Below are positions 1 to 5,909 of a DNA stretch of 30,931 bases, in pieces. Under the pieces are notes generated by a model that did not search any database, was not told the origin of the DNA, and was given only the letters and a program-made list of their open reading frames with translations. The DNA comes from a virus: the IMG/VR virus record IMGVR_UViG_3300025319_000074, positions 1 to 30,931 of that record, one strand, 5' to 3'. Made by a program: the position numbers and the translations under genes. Numbering within the stretch: position 1 is the first letter of the stretch; the number at the start of each line of letters is the position of its first letter.

Positions 1-276
1 AGAAACCATCTTGTATACTAAACCCATATATTTATCTAAACTAAAAGTTGTTTCTTTCATTATTATCCATCTCAAAGTCGGGCCTTGAGTATTCCAACTG
101 CCGCCACCTATGATATTACCCACATCATCAACCGCCAGATAATTTCGGTTAGCTGTATCATTTATTATAGCTTTGGCTACTGTTTCTGTTGGGAAAGGGA
201 TTGGATTAACAATTGTATCTTCAATAAAAGTAGTAAAAGCAGATTTATCCGAGGTTTGGAATTTGCGAATTGTCAT
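1..276 (-). CDS. Partial protein, possibly GNAT-like (C-terminus outside window)
   Basis: The frame is open from an ATG at 276 to the window edge, giving 92 residues with the C-terminus missing. The start MTIRKFQTSD, followed by a helix and then a hydrophobic strand pair around YLAVDDVGNIIGGGSW, resembles the first beta-alpha-beta-beta unit of GNAT acetyltransferases. The acetyl-CoA loop (Q/RxxGxG/A) is not in the visible part, so the family is unproven. It follows two beta-rich virion-type genes and begins 6 nt after the stop of the upstream gene. A TATGAT hexamer lies 5 nt before the ATG, similar to the leaderless promoters found elsewhere in this window. It could also be part of a fibre or adhesin. 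Confidence 0.55.
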   Translation of the reverse strand, partial: MTIRKFQTSDKSAFTTFIEDTIVNPIPFPTETVAKAIINDTANRNYLAVDDVGNIIGGGSWNTQGPTLRWIIMKETTFSLDKYMGLVYKMVS

Positions 277-281
277 AATCA

Positions 282-287
282 ATCATA
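282..287 (-). promoter_or_regulatory. Candidate -10 box 5 nt before an ATG (variant)
   Basis: TATGAT on the minus strand matches the -10 consensus at 5 of 6 positions and lies 5 nt before the ATG at 276, overlapping the TGA stop of the upstream gene. It resembles the seven exact TGATATAAT sites but is one base closer and lacks the TGn extension. Weak call. Confidence 0.3.
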
Positions 288-792
288 TTTCTATTGTCAT
301 ATAGCAATAGGCATTAACCGCCGCCCCTGCCGTGACTCTTATCCTCATAGAAGTACCTACATCAATCACAGGTTCTCTCCCAAGCGGGAATTGTTTGACA
401 TATTGGTTGGTTGGGGCTACAAGCTGTGCATCAAATACACGGGTTGCGGTAATCGTTCCTTCTGCAGTAGCTGTATAACCTGTAGCTGCCGTACCTACAG
501 AAAAGATAGAAGTAGTTGCGTCTATACCAGAATCAGGATCACTTAAATTAACAAGACCAGCATTAACATGGGCTGTAACTGTAGCAAAGCCAGTACCTGT
601 TTCCAGAAGTTCACACTTAATAGGAGTAGCTGCCGTTGAACCATCAAAAGAGATTCCCCATTCAATTATTTTTCCATAAGGAACCGCCGCACCAAGTTTT
701 ACCTGCAATAGGGTTTTAATCGCAATACCAGTAGTAACCACAGCTTGGGCTGCGGTTGTCGGTGAAGGCCCATTAAAGATTTGAAAAATCAT
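283..792 (-). CDS. Beta-rich virion protein, unknown function
   Basis: 169 residues, rich in Thr, Ala, Val and Gly with alternating hydrophobic residues, as in beta-sandwich decoration, fibre or neck proteins. No catalytic motif is visible. It sits in a run of similar beta-rich genes downstream of the capsid genes (805-1257, 1895-2398, 3615-4340), so a virion surface or fibre-associated role is the likeliest inference. The start is set by TGATATAAT at 799-807: its last base is 7 nt from the A of ATG at 792, so transcript start and start codon coincide. No Shine-Dalgarno is present. Homology was not recognised. Confidence 0.8.
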   Translation of the reverse strand: MIFQIFNGPSPTTAAQAVVTTGIAIKTLLQVKLGAAVPYGKIIEWGISFDGSTAATPIKCELLETGTGFATVTAHVNAGLVNLSDPDSGIDATTSIFSVGTAATGYTATAEGTITATRVFDAQLVAPTNQYVKQFPLGREPVIDVGTSMRIRVTAGAAVNAYCYMTIEI

Positions 793-798
793 ATTTTT

Positions 799-807
799 AT
801 TATATCA
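799..807 (-). promoter_or_regulatory. Extended -10 promoter TGATATAAT, leaderless start
   Basis: The minus strand reads TGATATAAT, then 6 nt, then ATG. It matches the TGnTATAAT extended -10 consensus exactly and places +1 on the A of ATG at 792. The TGA is also the stop codon of the upstream 805-1257 gene. No good -35 is seen at the usual distance, as expected for an extended -10 promoter. Confidence 0.7.
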
Positions 808-1257
808 TACTTCATCAAAATAACTTACCGACCAATCTACTGCTACAGCCGCCGATAAATTCAAATTCAATGCTGTCGCAGAAGCTGTCGCAAATAACCA
901 TGCGGGGGGAGATACTGCTAGATTCGCACCGCCCGCAACTCCTGCCGGTGTCTGAAAGGTGTTTCTCCAAATCTCCGTTCCTGATGCTCCTGATTGCCAA
1001 ATACAAGTTACCTGAGTTGTAGATACAACAGTTAGAGAAAAGGCATAGACTTTTAATCTGCTTGTGCCGGCTGATACTAAAGTATTGTTGCCCAACCCGC
1101 TTGCTTGTCCGCCTGTGGAAAGGAGTGTTTTTCCGTGAGCTGTAATTAACGCACCGGTATTAGGATCAACTTCAAGAAGAATAGAAGTAGTACCATCGGC
1201 GGTAGAAACGCCGATTAAAGTAGGAACACGATTTTCGTCTCGCTTAGCGGTAGCCAC
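805..1257 (-). CDS. Beta-rich virion protein, unknown function
   Basis: 150 residues with a GTG start. After a short polar N-terminus (MATAKRDENRVP) the protein is a Gly/Ser/Thr-rich beta pattern that includes GTSRLKVYAFSLTVVSTTQV. This resembles small phage head or tail decoration proteins, but no family is recognised. The GTG start is supported by TGATATAAT exactly 6 nt upstream (1264-1272), the same geometry as at six other genes. The stop TGA forms part of the next gene's promoter. The order beta-rich protein, beta-rich protein, partial gene suggests a cassette of surface or fibre components. Confidence 0.8.
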   Translation of the reverse strand: MATAKRDENRVPTLIGVSTADGTTSILLEVDPNTGALITAHGKTLLSTGGQASGLGNNTLVSAGTSRLKVYAFSLTVVSTTQVTCIWQSGASGTEIWRNTFQTPAGVAGGANLAVSPPAWLFATASATALNLNLSAAVAVDWSVSYFDEV

Positions 1258-1263
1258 GTCTTA

Positions 1264-1272
1264 ATTATATCA
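1264..1272 (-). promoter_or_regulatory. Extended -10 promoter TGATATAAT, leaderless GTG start
   Basis: TGATATAAT, then 6 nt, then GTG at 1257. The box overlaps the end of the upstream gene (its last codons are ATG ATA TAA). An AAGACA hexamer lies 17 nt further upstream (4 of 6 matches to TTGACA), the only one of the seven with a plausible -35. Confidence 0.7.
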
Positions 1273-1639
1273 TGCGACGTTCCTTTTGTCTTATTTCCTC
1301 TTCTCTTGCATCAAGTACCTTCTTCCTGTTATCCAAGATTTTATGCAATTCCAAAAGGCTTTCGGATTCCTCCTTAGATTTCTTAATCAATTCGTTCGCT
1401 TCATCTACTTTGGATTGAATATTTATCCTCTGAGCTTCAAGTATTTCAATCTCCTTCTTAATGGCTTCCCATTTAATAGTATCTTCCTCAATAATTTTTT
1501 TATATCTGTTTGATTCTTCAATGATCTTATTGAGGTCTTTTGAGAGAAGGTCAAGAATTTTGTCTGTTTCTAAACGAAGAACACCTAACCCTTTTGAAGA
1601 AACTGTTTTAATGTTTTCCGTAATCTCTGTTATTGTCAT
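1265..1639 (-). CDS. Coiled-coil protein, unknown function
   Basis: 124 residues, almost entirely helical and charged, with heptad-like spacing of Leu and Ile from about residue 15 to 115 (for example EILEAQRINIQSKVDEANEL). No transmembrane segment or cysteines. A long coiled coil among virion genes suggests a scaffolding, fibre-trimerising or connector role, but nothing distinguishes these. The ATG is preceded by TATAAT at a spacing of 5 nt (1645-1650), so this gene probably also has a leaderless or near-leaderless transcript. No Shine-Dalgarno. Confidence 0.75.
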   Translation of the reverse strand: MTITEITENIKTVSSKGLGVLRLETDKILDLLSKDLNKIIEESNRYKKIIEEDTIKWEAIKKEIEILEAQRINIQSKVDEANELIKKSKEESESLLELHKILDNRKKVLDAREEEIRQKERRMI

Positions 1640-1644
1640 GGGGG

Positions 1645-1650
1645 ATTATA
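1645..1650 (-). promoter_or_regulatory. -10 box TATAAT 5 nt before ATG (variant)
   Basis: Perfect TATAAT followed by five C residues and then ATG at 1639. The extension reads GGA instead of TGA, and spacing is 5 rather than 6 nt. Consistent with transcription starting at or next to the start codon. Confidence 0.5.
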
Positions 1651-1653
1651 TCC

Positions 1654-1893
1654 TCAAACTTTTTCCGTAAACTCAATCGTTTTTATACCATCATACTTAA
1701 TCTCCAAGTCCGCAACCATCCTTATAAGCTTAAGTGCGTCCTCGTAGAACTCAAGAGGAAGGGGATCAGATGAGTCGGTGAGCTTTTTGTTGATCTTTCC
1801 ATCGGGAGAAATTGTAATAATCCCTTTAATAAACTTTCCGCCATCTGCAAGTGCGATATTAAAATCCTGATTGATTATTTTAGTAACTGGCAT
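1654..1893 (-). CDS. Small conserved-looking phage protein
   Basis: 79 residues, beginning MPVTKIINQDFNIALADGGKF and continuing as beta strands followed by an amphipathic C-terminal helix. No family was recognised. The ATG lies 1 nt after the TAA stop of the upstream gene, so translation probably depends on re-initiation; there is no Shine-Dalgarno and no -10 box at the leaderless distance. Located among virion proteins. Confidence 0.7.
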   Translation of the reverse strand: MPVTKIINQDFNIALADGGKFIKGIITISPDGKINKKLTDSSDPLPLEFYEDALKLIRMVADLEIKYDGIKTIEFTEKV

Positions 1894-1894
1894 A

Positions 1895-2398
1895 TTAAGT
1901 CGTGGTTGCCGCTACGTCTCCATCCTGACTCCAAGGAACCCAAATGCAGTAATAATCTATAACGCCCGATTCAATGTTTGCTGCGCCTGCGATAGTCATA
2001 ATAATATCCTGACCATTGAGAGCATACTCAGGGAAGTTATCTGCTGCCGCTGCCTGTTCACCTAAAATAAGATACGCTCCGACTGTTGCGTTATTGGCGA
2101 CAAAATCCCCTGCGTTTATATCAAGAGCTGCCTCTGTAGGTAAATAGATAGTCGTAGCACCGGCTATTCCTACTGCATGAGTACCCGAGCCTGCAAGATT
2201 GGTTGTACAAATTCCAAATACTCTTGCGCGAACCACACCAGTAACGGTAAAAATAGCACCCCCGTCTAATGTTCCGCCATCATCTCCCCAAGCATTGGTC
2301 GTGTCTCCGAGAAAAGTAATAGTCCGTTTGGTAATAAGACCATCAGTAGAAATAGGTACGAAGTTTGCGTCCCTATAGAACGAGGAATCTGATTTCAT
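1895..2398 (-). CDS. Beta-rich virion protein, unknown function
   Basis: 167 residues. After a polar start (MKSDSSFYRDANFVPISTDG) the protein is Gly/Ala/Thr-rich with beta-strand periodicity through to the C-terminus (DYYCIWVPW near the end). Composition resembles the proteins at 283-792 and 805-1257, so these may be related surface subunits, but I see no clear alignable motif. The start is fixed by TGATATAAT exactly 6 nt upstream (2405-2413). It probably forms a two-gene unit with 1654-1893. Confidence 0.8.
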   Translation of the reverse strand: MKSDSSFYRDANFVPISTDGLITKRTITFLGDTTNAWGDDGGTLDGGAIFTVTGVVRARVFGICTTNLAGSGTHAVGIAGATTIYLPTEAALDINAGDFVANNATVGAYLILGEQAAAADNFPEYALNGQDIIMTIAGAANIESGVIDYYCIWVPWSQDGDVAATTT

Positions 2399-2404
2399 AG
2401 ATAT

Positions 2405-2413
2405 ATTATATCA
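2405..2413 (-). promoter_or_regulatory. Extended -10 promoter TGATATAAT, leaderless start
   Basis: TGATATAAT, 6 nt, then ATG at 2398. Unlike several sister sites it lies in a true intergenic gap, about 24 nt after the stop of the upstream beta-helix gene, so the motif is not simply a by-product of a stop codon. Confidence 0.7.
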
Positions 2414-2436
2414 CAAGTATAGATCAGGAGGAAAGA

Positions 2437-3414
2437 TTAGGATACTGTAGGTTTAATAGCCAATCCAAGCGTGTTAGCGGTTACTGAATATGCCTGCATT
2501 TGTATTCTGCCTGACGCTGTAGCTTCCCAATCAGTTATACCAAGACCCAAGAATGGCTCTCCTGTTACAAGAATATGACCTGTCCCAGTTTGTGCCGACA
2601 AATTCATACAAGCGGTAACTGCCTGACCATCATTGGTTGAGAAAGCATAAAATCTACAGTCATGAAACTCATTCTCTCTGTCCACACCGCTTGTTCCTGT
2701 AATAAGAACGTGAGTTTGTGTTCCCGCAGTATCTGCATGCATTGTAAAAAAACAATCGTCAAATAAATTGCGTTTTGCTCCACCCTCAAGCTCCAAGGTT
2801 GTATTTGCAACGCCTCTGGTCATTGTATCGGCTCCTAAAGTACAACCCACAAAAACATTTTCCTCACCGGCATTTATATTAAGTGCTCTCCAAGGTGTAG
2901 AGTCAGCTGAGGTAGCATTTGATGTTCCTTTAAAATCAACCCCAATAAAAGAGTTACGGTGACCTGTTACAGATACTGTTTCATCAATATCTTCTGAACT
3001 GGTAAATGTAAGAGTTTTAAAAATACAACCGCTCCCGGAAATAACAAGTGATCCTCCTACTCCAAAACCCATGCCTGCTCTAACATTTTGTCTTACAGGT
3101 GCTGCATTTCCAATCAAATGAGTACGGCTGTTTGCCCAAGTAATGGCTGTAGTTTCTGCAGTTCTGCCTGTTCCTCCGGTTGGGACTATAACAACCACAT
3201 CGTGTTGATTAGTGGCTGTTTTATCATAAGCAGCGGAAATTGTTGCTAAAGCATTATTTTGGGAGGTCCCGGAATTGGCGGTATCTGATCCCGCAGTAGC
3301 ATCAACATAGAAAATATCGCCTACATAAGGCAAGCCAATCATACCCGCCAAATCTTCGGGCATAATCTTGTGTCCAAACGCTAGTGCCGGTATGTAATTT
3401 CGTGCTTTTCCCAT
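2437..3414 (-). CDS. Right-handed beta-helix protein (pectate-lyase-like fold), likely virion fibre
   Basis: 325 residues. After an N-terminal segment (GDIFYVDATAGSDTANSG, then AISAAYDKT) typical of pectate-lyase-like beta-helix proteins (FYVD.x.GsD..G....ATI..A), short repeated rungs follow (SFIGVDFKG, NVFVGCTLG, NLFDDCFFT, NEFHDCRFY), each with an N-x-F/V hydrophobic and polar turn pattern. Such folds in phages form tail spikes or head and tail fibres that bind or cut surface glycans. No catalytic Asp/Glu pair can be assigned. Start: ATG 1 nt after the stop of the 44-residue zinc protein; an AGGAG lies about 12 nt upstream. Confidence 0.75.
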   Translation of the reverse strand: MGKARNYIPALAFGHKIMPEDLAGMIGLPYVGDIFYVDATAGSDTANSGTSQNNALATISAAYDKTATNQHDVVVIVPTGGTGRTAETTAITWANSRTHLIGNAAPVRQNVRAGMGFGVGGSLVISGSGCIFKTLTFTSSEDIDETVSVTGHRNSFIGVDFKGTSNATSADSTPWRALNINAGEENVFVGCTLGADTMTRGVANTTLELEGGAKRNLFDDCFFTMHADTAGTQTHVLITGTSGVDRENEFHDCRFYAFSTNDGQAVTACMNLSAQTGTGHILVTGEPFLGLGITDWEATASGRIQMQAYSVTANTLGLAIKPTVS

Positions 3415-3415
3415 A

Positions 3416-3550
3416 TTATTCTAATACTCCTGTTCCGTTACAAACTTCGCATGGTGTTTTTCCATTGGCTGTTTTTTCCCCATCACATTCTCCACAAACC
3501 CTAATGGTTGATACCTCTTCCGTACTCTTTTTGTTTTTATCTTTAGCCAT
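3416..3550 (-). CDS. DnaJ-type CxxCxG zinc mini-protein
   Basis: 44 residues starting MAKDKNKKSTEEV. It contains CGECDG and CEVCNGTG, a pair of CxxCxG motifs like those of the DnaJ/Hsp40 cysteine-rich domain, separated by about 10 residues. One zinc ion could be bound by the four Cys. No J domain is present here. It is the third gene after the major capsid protein and precedes the beta-helix gene with a 1-nt gap. Given that this phage also encodes GroEL, GroES and a J domain, a folding role is tempting but is inference; many phages carry CxxCxG mini-proteins of unknown role. The ATG follows a terminator-like hairpin by 7 nt. Confidence 0.7.
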   Translation of the reverse strand: MAKDKNKKSTEEVSTIRVCGECDGEKTANGKTPCEVCNGTGVLE

Positions 3551-3557
3551 ATTTGTT

Positions 3558-3579
3558 AAAAAACCCCTCGTAAGGGGTT
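3558..3579 (-). terminator. Intrinsic terminator after the capsid gene pair
   Basis: A 7-bp stem (AACCCCT / AGGGGTT) with a 4-nt loop is followed on the minus strand by six T residues. It lies after the 241-residue gene, so it should separate the MCP transcript from the fibre genes. The U-tract ends only 7 nt before the next ATG (3550), leaving no room for a conventional promoter in between. Confidence 0.8.
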
Positions 3580-3614
3580 AATCCTTACGCATCCTGAAAT
3601 ACCTCGTCAATGCG

Positions 3615-4340
3615 TTAGTCAATTGTCAAATGAACAAAGCCCATCGTTGAATCAGTTGATGCCACTTCCCTACTCCAACCAATCCAAGCTGAGGAAGCGT
3701 CTGTCTCAGCCGCCGGTTTAACTGAACCCGCTACTGATGCCGATGGAACTATTCCCGTTACGCCGTTTGAAGTATTTGTGCCGTCGTCAAAGAGTGCCGC
3801 ACAATCTCCTCCTGACTGAATCCATCCATAGTAGGCGGCAGTCATGGCGTAAAGAGCAATCCCAACTGCTCCACCTGTTTGGGTGGTTGCCGGATACTGA
3901 ATTACTCCATCATAAGCATTTTTCCTGACTGAAACTTGTGAAGATGTAGTAAGGGCAATTTTGACTGCTCTGTCAACATAGAACTTGCAAGTACCGGTTG
4001 TTGAAGTCTGAACATCATGTCTTACGATCTTGAATACCTGCCCAATTCCGGTTGAAGATTCTACAACCAAATCTCCTGATTCAAACTGATTGGCAGTAAC
4101 TGCTGTCCCACCCAAAGTTACGGGAATCATGGTGTCCCCGATTGCAACTGCCGCCTGAACTACCATTGAGCGGAAGTTAGTGACTTCTGCTGCTTCCTGA
4201 AGAAGATTCCCTGTAACTAAAGCCGAAGCACCAGCCTGAACATAGCGGAATTTTCTGCCAAATGGGTCAATATATAACTCCCCCAGTTTGTGCTGTTGTC
4301 CTGAACTTTCGTCGTATATGTTTTGTAATATATCTGTCAT
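3615..4340 (-). CDS. Probable capsid decoration or head-associated protein
   Basis: 241 residues, beta-rich, beginning MTDILQNIYDESSGQQHKLGELYIDPFGRKFRYVQAG. The phrase 'G.....D..GR.FRYV.aG.salv.G.l' is a pattern I associate with proteins encoded directly after phage capsid genes. It begins 1 nt before the TAA of the MCP (coupled start) and has a GGAG 6 nt upstream. Co-transcription with the MCP and the terminator directly downstream imply that it is needed in similar amounts, as decoration proteins are. Exact family not recognised. Confidence 0.75.
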   Translation of the reverse strand: MTDILQNIYDESSGQQHKLGELYIDPFGRKFRYVQAGASALVTGNLLQEAAEVTNFRSMVVQAAVAIGDTMIPVTLGGTAVTANQFESGDLVVESSTGIGQVFKIVRHDVQTSTTGTCKFYVDRAVKIALTTSSQVSVRKNAYDGVIQYPATTQTGGAVGIALYAMTAAYYGWIQSGGDCAALFDDGTNTSNGVTGIVPSASVAGSVKPAAETDASSAWIGWSREVASTDSTMGFVHLTID

Positions 4341-4341
4341 A

Positions 4342-5409
4342 TTAAACTCCCGTTATTCCGGTTAGCCTCCCATGGCGTTTCGGGTTGAACGTAACTTGAT
4401 TGCCTAGTAAGTAAATGTGCGCAACCTCACCATATTGGTTGATCGGTCTCAAAAAGCCTGTCCACTGAAATCCGGTGTTCTTAGATGGAGCTTCAGAATA
4501 AACTCCCTCAATATCCGCAGTCCCAAGACTTATGGATTCAAGATCAGGATCGTTGAGTCCATACCAGTCAATATAGTTCTCGTTTGCCGCCCAAAGTGTC
4601 TGTGCGGTAGACTTCTCATCCGCAATCCAAGGAATACCCCTGAAAGTAAGAGCAACATACCCTGCCGCGCCTTTAAGTTCTGCCGAACGAATAGGAGCCT
4701 TTGAAGTCCTAGTCATCATCGGAAGTCCGGTTGATTCGTAAGTTGCCTGTTGTGTAGGAGTCAACAGAGATTCATATAAATCCCAGATCGTCTCATTTGA
4801 AACAAAGACTGTCGGACGTTGCCGTGCCGCCGATCCTGCGGATACAGCTGAAATGAGAGTTGCAATTTTTGTTAAAGTTAAAGTTCCACCCGAAGCAGTT
4901 CGTGTTCCTTTAAGAGTGGGATAAGTAGTCCTTGAAAGTCCTCCGAGTGTAACGACAGATGTGTTGTCATCTATCAAAGCATCCCAGCCTAAAAATTCTT
5001 TGTTTGAATTACCAGTTCCATCCGCATAGAGTATTGTACCGATATCATCAAGTGCGTCCTCTTGGGCAGATTCTGTCTCAACTCGGACTAAGTTAATAAC
5101 CTCAGCCTCTGTTCTATTGACCGCCTTCTCCATTCCTGGAATCGCGATTGGCATCTCATAACCTCTCGTATCATAAGACATCAAAACTCGGGTATCAACT
5201 GTTGCAGTAGAATGGGTGTCCATACCCGAGAAAGAACCACCTAGAGTAGATTTAGTAACTTTAAGAGGGCGATCAAGTGTATGTCCCGACCATTTCTTAG
5301 CGTTTGAGATGATTCTAAAGGTAATCCAGTTATCTCCGAGAATAGTATCAAATACCTTGGGAAGGATTGTGTTTTGAGTGATTGTAGTGACGCGATTTCC
5401 AAATACCAT
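4342..5409 (-). CDS. Major capsid protein, HK97-fold type
   Basis: 355 residues. The order of elements fits HK97-fold capsid proteins: N-terminal arm, E-loop-like beta region (about 45-95), a long helix (about 99-125), the LYADGTG turn at 127-133, then GWDALIDD and the GGLSRTTY...LK....ASGGTL segment at 156-177, and the A/P-domain remainder (FVSNETIWDLYESL, FRGIPWIAD, 'GFLRPINQYGEVAHIYLLGNQV'). It follows the portal and two small genes, has its own strong promoter (5468-5496) and is followed by a probable decoration gene and a terminator. The 156-185 segment recurs in the small protein encoded between the GroES and GroEL genes. No separate scaffold or protease gene was recognised between portal and MCP. 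Confidence 0.88.
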   Translation of the reverse strand: MVFGNRVTTITQNTILPKVFDTILGDNWITFRIISNAKKWSGHTLDRPLKVTKSTLGGSFSGMDTHSTATVDTRVLMSYDTRGYEMPIAIPGMEKAVNRTEAEVINLVRVETESAQEDALDDIGTILYADGTGNSNKEFLGWDALIDDNTSVVTLGGLSRTTYPTLKGTRTASGGTLTLTKIATLISAVSAGSAARQRPTVFVSNETIWDLYESLLTPTQQATYESTGLPMMTRTSKAPIRSAELKGAAGYVALTFRGIPWIADEKSTAQTLWAANENYIDWYGLNDPDLESISLGTADIEGVYSEAPSKNTGFQWTGFLRPINQYGEVAHIYLLGNQVTFNPKRHGRLTGITGV

Positions 5410-5417
5410 GTTTTAAT

Positions 5418-5448
5418 AAAAAAGTCCGAAAGCAAAATGCTTCGGACT
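5418..5448 (-). terminator. Terminator-like hairpin in the MCP leader
   Basis: An 11-bp stem with a single bulged A (arms at 5423-5434 and 5438-5448) and a 3-nt loop is followed on the minus strand by six T residues. It lies in the ~50-nt leader between the MCP promoter and the MCP ATG, and the U-tract ends 8 nt before the ATG. It could be an intrinsic terminator acting as an attenuator, a boundary for the upstream operon, or a stabilising 5' hairpin. Confidence 0.7.
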
Positions 5449-5467
5449 CTTTTGGTCTCTTGTTAAT

Positions 5468-5496
5468 AGTATATTGACTATAACATATCTTGTCAA
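5468..5496 (-). promoter_or_regulatory. Sigma70-type promoter of the major capsid gene
   Basis: TTGACA, a 17-nt spacer, then TATACT on the minus strand: a near-consensus housekeeping promoter. Predicted start is near 5461, about 50 nt before the MCP ATG. It is one of the strongest-looking promoters in the window, matching the high demand for capsid protein. Confidence 0.8.
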
Positions 5497-5500
5497 GCCC

Positions 5501-5707
5501 CTACTTTTTTTTAGCCCTCATCTTCATAACATGCTTTTTCATTGCCATCTGAGAAGGTTTACCTGTAGGCCGCCACGAAGAATGCTCAACAGCATTTAAT
5601 AAATTTCTTTGGGCTAATGCTTTTCTAAGGGAAGTTGACTTTGCCTTCGTTCCGCTAGGCGTGCTAACAGAATATGAATGATCCTTTTTTGAAATTGTTA
5701 CTGGCAT
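5501..5707 (-). CDS. Small basic protein between portal and capsid genes
   Basis: 68 residues, strongly basic (ends MKMRAKKK), with a Ser/Thr-rich centre (YSVSTPSGTKAKSTSLRKAL). No family recognised. The ATG lies 2 nt after the stop of the preceding gene, consistent with coupling. The position between portal and MCP is where scaffolds or small head proteins are often found, but this protein is short and not obviously coiled. A nucleic-acid-binding role is possible from charge only. Confidence 0.7.
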   Translation of the reverse strand: MPVTISKKDHSYSVSTPSGTKAKSTSLRKALAQRNLLNAVEHSSWRPTGKPSQMAMKKHVMKMRAKKK

Positions 5708-5709
5708 AA

Positions 5710-5904
5710 TTAAACAAACACTCTCATTCTTGGATTTTTTGTATTTTTAATTCCCCTTCTATACATATCCATTCTTATTTCTTCTACGGACTTTGGCATA
5801 GTTTCATATCTTTTATCAAACTTAAAAGCCCTGTAGCGTAACGCACGTATAAACTCATCTCTTGACATTCCCCTTATGAATTTCTTTTCATCTTCAAGTA
5901 ACAT
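5710..5904 (-). CDS. Small helical protein after the portal gene
   Basis: 64 residues, MLLEDEKKFIRGMSRDEFIRALRYRAFKFDKRYETMPKSVEEIRMDMYRRGIKN..., charged and helical. The frame is open from a TTG at 5919, but the ATG at 5904 is chosen because GGAGG lies 8 nt before it, embedded in the last codons of the portal gene. Function unknown; DEFIRALRYRA followed by SVEEIRMDMYRRG may form a small helix-turn-helix-like bundle, without clear DNA-binding residues. Confidence 0.75.
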   Translation of the reverse strand: MLLEDEKKFIRGMSRDEFIRALRYRAFKFDKRYETMPKSVEEIRMDMYRRGIKNTKNPRMRVFV

Positions 5905-5909
5905 TTTGA

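Noticed and set aside
85-546. Plus-strand open frames, here and elsewhere (for example 11090-11323, 26100-26588)
   Set aside because: They lie antisense to well-supported minus-strand genes or lack ribosome sites, and their translations are low-complexity; no plus-strand gene is supported.
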